A stretch of 64,000 bases of DNA. It comes from Georgenia satyanarayanai (lineage in GTDB: Bacteria > Actinomycetota > Actinomycetes > Actinomycetales > Actinomycetaceae). Under the pieces are notes generated by a model, which did not search any database, was not told where the DNA came from, and was given only the letters and a program-made list of their open reading frames with translations. Below, in pieces: positions 61,072 through 64,000 of this stretch (position 1 is the first letter of the stretch; the number at the start of each line of letters is the position of its first letter). Both the position numbers and the translations under genes were made by a program. The DNA lies in NCBI RefSeq assembly GCF_900116375.1, contig NZ_UETB01000008.1, forward strand, positions 1-64,000, given 5' to 3'.

Positions 61072-64000
61072 ATGCGGTGGCCCTGGGAGCGGCGCGCGGC
61101 GGAGCCCGCCGGCGCTGAGGCGGCGGCCCGGGCCGCCGGGACCGGGGTGGCTCCCGCCCAGCCGGCCCCGAGCCCGAGCGGCTGGGCCTTCCACCCGCCG
61201 CTGCAACGGACGATCACGCCCCTGCCGAGCGTCCACGAGGGCACCGCGGCGGGCTGGACGGCCACCGGGCGCGACATCGGCCTCACCGGGCGGATGTCGC
61301 ACCTGGTCAGTGCGTCGTCGTGGTCAGGGGTGGTGGACGGCGACGGCGGGGGCCTCGTCCTCGCCGCACGCGCCACGTCCGACGGGCTGCCGTCCGCCGG
61401 ACCGACGGCGGCACCGACGGGCGGTACCGCCGGTGGTTCCCTGACGCGCGCGGCGACGGCGCCGGGCGTGCCCGTGGTGCAATACGCGCCGGCGCCCGGA
61501 CCGCTGCGGCCACCGCCACCGGCGCAGAGGCCGCAGGTTCAGCGGCGGGAGGAGACGCACGTCGACGCGGACGTCACCGAGGAGCCGCCGGCCGACTGGA
61601 CCAACCCCGAAGTGGCGCTCGGTGACGGCACGGTCGTCGAGATCCCGCTCAGCGCCGGCCGCCCGCTCGACGCGCCGCCGGTCCAGCGCAGCACCGGGGA
61701 GACGGCTCCACCCGCCGCCGGCGGCACCCGGCCGCCGGTGCAGCGCAGCGGCGACCGGCGCCTGGGCCTCGGCGCCCCGCTCAGCAGCACACCTGCCCTG
61801 CCCGTGCGGCACCCGGCCGGCGACGCCTCGCGTGCCGGACGGGCCGGCGGGACCGATGCCGGCCCCGGCCCTGCTGCCTCTGCCGGTGACGGTGGCGCAC
61901 CTCCCGACGCCTCGTCGCCCGGAGGGGGCGCTGGGGCCGCGTCCTCCGGCGAGGCCGCCGCACGTCCTGGCGCCGCGGTACCCGGCGGCGACGCTCTGCG
62001 GTCGCACGCGGTGCAGCGGGCCGCGGAGCCGCCCGGGGCCGCGGCCGCGCCGAGTGACGACGGGGAGACCGGTCCGGCGGCGGCGACCGGCGCGGTGCGC
62101 GAACCGTCCCCGCCTTCCACCGCGGGAGCCGCGCCGCACGACGGCGCGACGACGGACACCGTCGGCACCCTCGGTGCGGCGGAGCAGCCTCCCGGTGCAG
62201 GCGCACCGGCCGGGGGGAACGGTGGCAGCACCGTGCCCCCGCCCGTCAGCAGCGCGGCTGTGCCGCCGCACGGGACTGGACGCGCCGCACCGTCGCTCCC
62301 CGTGAGCCGCTCCGCCGCACTCCCGCCGCCGACGGTGAGCCGGACGGCCGCACCGGCGGCTCGGTCCGGTGCTGACAGCTTCCCGACGCCACACGCGGCG
62401 CCACCCGGTCCGTCGGGCCCGACCGCGCCGCTGCCGACCGTCGGTCGTGCCGCGCAGGCGCCAGCGCCACCACAGTCGTCTGGCGCGACCACCGCGCCGG
62501 CACCCACGGTGGGTCGTGAGCCGCCACTGCCCTCCGGTGCGTCCGGCACCACGGGAGCGAGCACGACGGTCCCCCTCCAGCGCGCCGACGGAGACGGGTC
62601 CGGGACGACCGGACCGGGGTCGTCGCCGCAGACGCCGCTCGAGGGCACGGCAGCGGCACCTGGCAGCACCGCCCCGCCACCGGACGACGCCCCGTCGAGC
62701 GACCTGCCGGACGAGACACCGACCGCCTCGCCGCCGGACGACGCCCCGTCGAGCGACCTGCCGGACGAGACACCGACCGCTGCACCCGTGGACGACGCCC
62801 GCTCGACCGGTCTGCTGGGCGCGACGCCGACCGCCGCGGTGAGGGACGGTGGCAGCGCAGCGCCGGGCCCTGACGCCGTTGCCCAGCGCGTCGAGGCGAG
62901 CATGCCCGTCGTGCCGGTCCCGCGCGGCCGGGACGCCGACGCCCCACCGCAGCCCGTCGCCGCCACCCGCGCCGACACCCAGGAGGACGTCGCTCCGGCC
63001 GACCAGCGCACCGTCGCTCCGGCCGAGCCGAGCGCGGCCGCGGCCGCCGCGGACCACCCGGCGGCCGGGGTGGGTGTGGCGCGCGCGGACGTCGGCCAAC
63101 TCTCGCCGGACCAGGCGGAGTCCGGACGGGCGCTGCACCCGACTCTCGCGGAGCCGACCGGGCAGGCGAGGGGTGCTGAGCGCTCGACGACCACGAGCAG
63201 TGGCGACCTCGCGCCGTCCGGGCAGCCCGGCCACCACGGGAGGCCACCGGGACCTCTCGTCGCCCGGGTGGCCGGCGACGGTGGGGCCCTCCCGCTGCCG
63301 TGGCGCACCCCGGCGCGTCCGACGGTGGACACGCGGGCCGACGACGGTTCCGTTGCGCTCGCGGCGCAGCGATCGACCACCCCCCGCTCACTCGGTGACC
63401 GCACCGGCCCGGTGCTCCCAGGAGCTCCGCCGACCACTGCGAGCGCTCCCGGGGCGCGGCCGGCCCTCGGCGGCGCGACGGCCGGTTCCCTGCCGTCGGG
63501 CGACGTGCCGGCGCTCTCCCTCTCGGGCCCGCCCCTGACGAGCCGGCCCGGCAGCGCGTCGCCCCCTGCCCGGACCGTCGACGCCGTGGCCAGGCCCGTC
63601 GCCCTCCCGGCCGTGGCTCGATCCGCCGCCGGCCCGGCGGTGACCGGCCCCTCGGACGACTCACCGGTTGTCCGCCCCGTCGACGACGCACCGACCTCTC
63701 GGTCCGTCGACCCGCTGTCGGTGGGCGGGCCCGTGGGAACGCTGTCGGGGGACGGGCCGATCGGTGCTCCGGTCACGGGCGAGGCTGCCGACACGCTCAT
63801 AGACCGAGCCGTCGGACCGCTGTCGGCGAGCCGGGCCGCCGGGAGGCCGTTCGCGGGCCAGGGCGCCGGGACACCGTTCGTGAGTCGCGCCGTTGCGACG
63901 CCGTTCGCGGAGCGGACCGCTGGGACGCCGTTCGCGGAGCGGGCCGTCGGGACGCCGTTCGCGGAGCGGGCCGTCGGGACGCCGTTCGCGGAGCGGGCCG
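61072..64000 (+). CDS. Giant Pro/Ala/Thr-rich eCIS-linked protein, 3' end outside the window
   Basis: At least 976 aa, open to the last base. It begins RWPWERRAAEPAGAEAAARA and has a short ordered stretch (about 38-95; GWAFHPPLQRTITPLPSVHE then DIGLTGRMSHLVS). Almost all the rest is low complexity, with recurring QR motifs (PPVQRS twice, HAVQRA, VPLQRAD, LAAQRST) like those in the DUF4157 protein's tail. Two repeat blocks lie inside it. No signal peptide, membrane helix or catalytic motif is seen. ATG 61072 is 3 bp after the DUF6760-like gene, so it is in the same operon. The function is unknown. Confidence 0.78.
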   Translation, partial: MRWPWERRAAEPAGAEAAARAAGTGVAPAQPAPSPSGWAFHPPLQRTITPLPSVHEGTAAGWTATGRDIGLTGRMSHLVSASSWSGVVDGDGGGLVLAARATSDGLPSAGPTAAPTGGTAGGSLTRAATAPGVPVVQYAPAPGPLRPPPPAQRPQVQRREETHVDADVTEEPPADWTNPEVALGDGTVVEIPLSAGRPLDAPPVQRSTGETAPPAAGGTRPPVQRSGDRRLGLGAPLSSTPALPVRHPAGDASRAGRAGGTDAGPGPAASAGDGGAPPDASSPGGGAGAASSGEAAARPGAAVPGGDALRSHAVQRAAEPPGAAAAPSDDGETGPAAATGAVREPSPPSTAGAAPHDGATTDTVGTLGAAEQPPGAGAPAGGNGGSTVPPPVSSAAVPPHGTGRAAPSLPVSRSAALPPPTVSRTAAPAARSGADSFPTPHAAPPGPSGPTAPLPTVGRAAQAPAPPQSSGATTAPAPTVGREPPLPSGASGTTGASTTVPLQRADGDGSGTTGPGSSPQTPLEGTAAAPGSTAPPPDDAPSSDLPDETPTASPPDDAPSSDLPDETPTAAPVDDARSTGLLGATPTAAVRDGGSAAPGPDAVAQRVEASMPVVPVPRGRDADAPPQPVAATRADTQEDVAPADQRTVAPAEPSAAAAAADHPAAGVGVARADVGQLSPDQAESGRALHPTLAEPTGQARGAERSTTTSSGDLAPSGQPGHHGRPPGPLVARVAGDGGALPLPWRTPARPTVDTRADDGSVALAAQRSTTPRSLGDRTGPVLPGAPPTTASAPGARPALGGATAGSLPSGDVPALSLSGPPLTSRPGSASPPARTVDAVARPVALPAVARSAAGPAVTGPSDDSPVVRPVDDAPTSRSVDPLSVGGPVGTLSGDGPIGAPVTGEAADTLIDRAVGPLSASRAAGRPFAGQGAGTPFVSRAVATPFAERTAGTPFAERAVGTPFAERAVGTPFAERA
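62677..62838 (+). repeat. 54-bp coding tandem repeat, three copies
   Basis: Units begin at 62677, 62731 and 62785. The first two are almost identical and encode PPDDAPSSDLPDETPTA; the third is diverged (PVDDARSTGLLGATPTA). The repeat adds acidic, flexible linker sequence to the giant eCIS-linked protein. Confidence 0.85.
63784..64000 (+). repeat. 27-bp coding tandem repeat running off the window
   Basis: Eight 9-codon units start at 63784, 63811, 63838, 63865, 63892, 63919, 63946 and 63973. The consensus peptide is VGTPFAERA; the last three units are nearly identical, the first five are progressively diverged (AADTLIDRA, VGPLSASRA, AGRPFAGQG, AGTPFVSRA, VATPFAERT). The array continues past position 64000, with the youngest copies at the window edge. 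Confidence 0.9.

Noticed and set aside
54813-64000. A tailed prophage
   Set aside because: Sheath and tube are phage-like, but DUF4255, the AAA+ ATPase, DUF4157 and PAAR are eCIS markers, and no capsid, terminase, integrase or lysis genes are present in the window.

Overview
The window is very G+C-rich DNA (about three quarters G+C by eye, not computed) with dense, often overlapping genes, frequent GTG starts and an actinobacterial gene order. The block from a TPR protein through HAD phosphatase, a small protein, tlyA, nadK, recN, steA, steB, pyrG and an ADP-ribose-type NUDIX hydrolase follows the Mycobacterium tuberculosis Rv1691-Rv1700 order. Signal peptides of the SipW-dependent alternate type and an actinobacterial-type extracellular contractile injection system (eCIS) also point to Actinomycetota, probably Micrococcales. 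The genus cannot be fixed from sequence alone.

Layout. 1-373: end of a 23S rRNA gene, 5S rRNA and a strong rRNA terminator. 415-16990: the conserved tlyA-pyrG housekeeping block, with an azlCD branched-chain amino-acid exporter inserted after the phosphatase and a MraY-like/MurJ-like/GT4 envelope-glycan module between steB and pyrG. 16991-17330: a gene-free array of about 21-bp repeats in both orientations between convergent genes. 17331-23384: ctaA (minus), proA, a small membrane protein, nadD, a proline-rich membrane protein, rsfS, a histidine phosphatase, tRNA-Ala and a TfoX-like protein. 23487-26005: divergent lipase and sirtuin genes.

26143-32206 looks like a dedicated signalling and export island. 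It encodes a membrane histidine kinase, a membrane protein with a degenerate GGDEF domain, three consecutive exported proteins with alternate (SipW-type) signal peptides, a small Hpt-like protein lacking the phospho-histidine, and an OmpR-type response regulator on the other strand. Five CTGAGG direct repeats spaced at helical-turn intervals lie upstream of the exported-protein genes. 32272-44082: fructosamine-kinase-like protein, an ArsR/AHSA1 pair with an operator over a leaderless start, a TroA-type Mn/Zn ABC transporter with a DtxR-like box, an MFS transporter, a secreted beta-lactamase-family hydrolase and a PoxB-type pyruvate oxidase.

44272-64000 (end) is the first part of an eCIS locus: PAAR spike-tip protein, a single-pass membrane protein, a LuxR-family regulator with a degenerate receiver, then DUF4255, AAA+ ATPase, DUF4157, contractile sheath, tube, a tail-assembly-like protein and a DUF6760-like small protein. 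It includes two giant proteins of unknown role: a secreted 2,111-residue protein built from four propeller-plus-Ig blocks, and a proline/alanine-rich protein of more than 976 residues that runs off the window. The baseplate, spike, tape measure and terminator genes expected for such a system are not in view.

Many promoters look leaderless: a TANNNT (or close) -10 element sits 6-8 nt before the start codon of ctaA, proA, the sirtuin, the kinase, the response regulator, the ArsR gene, the metal-binding lipoprotein and the eCIS membrane protein. Most other genes are translationally coupled through 1-11 bp stop/start overlaps.
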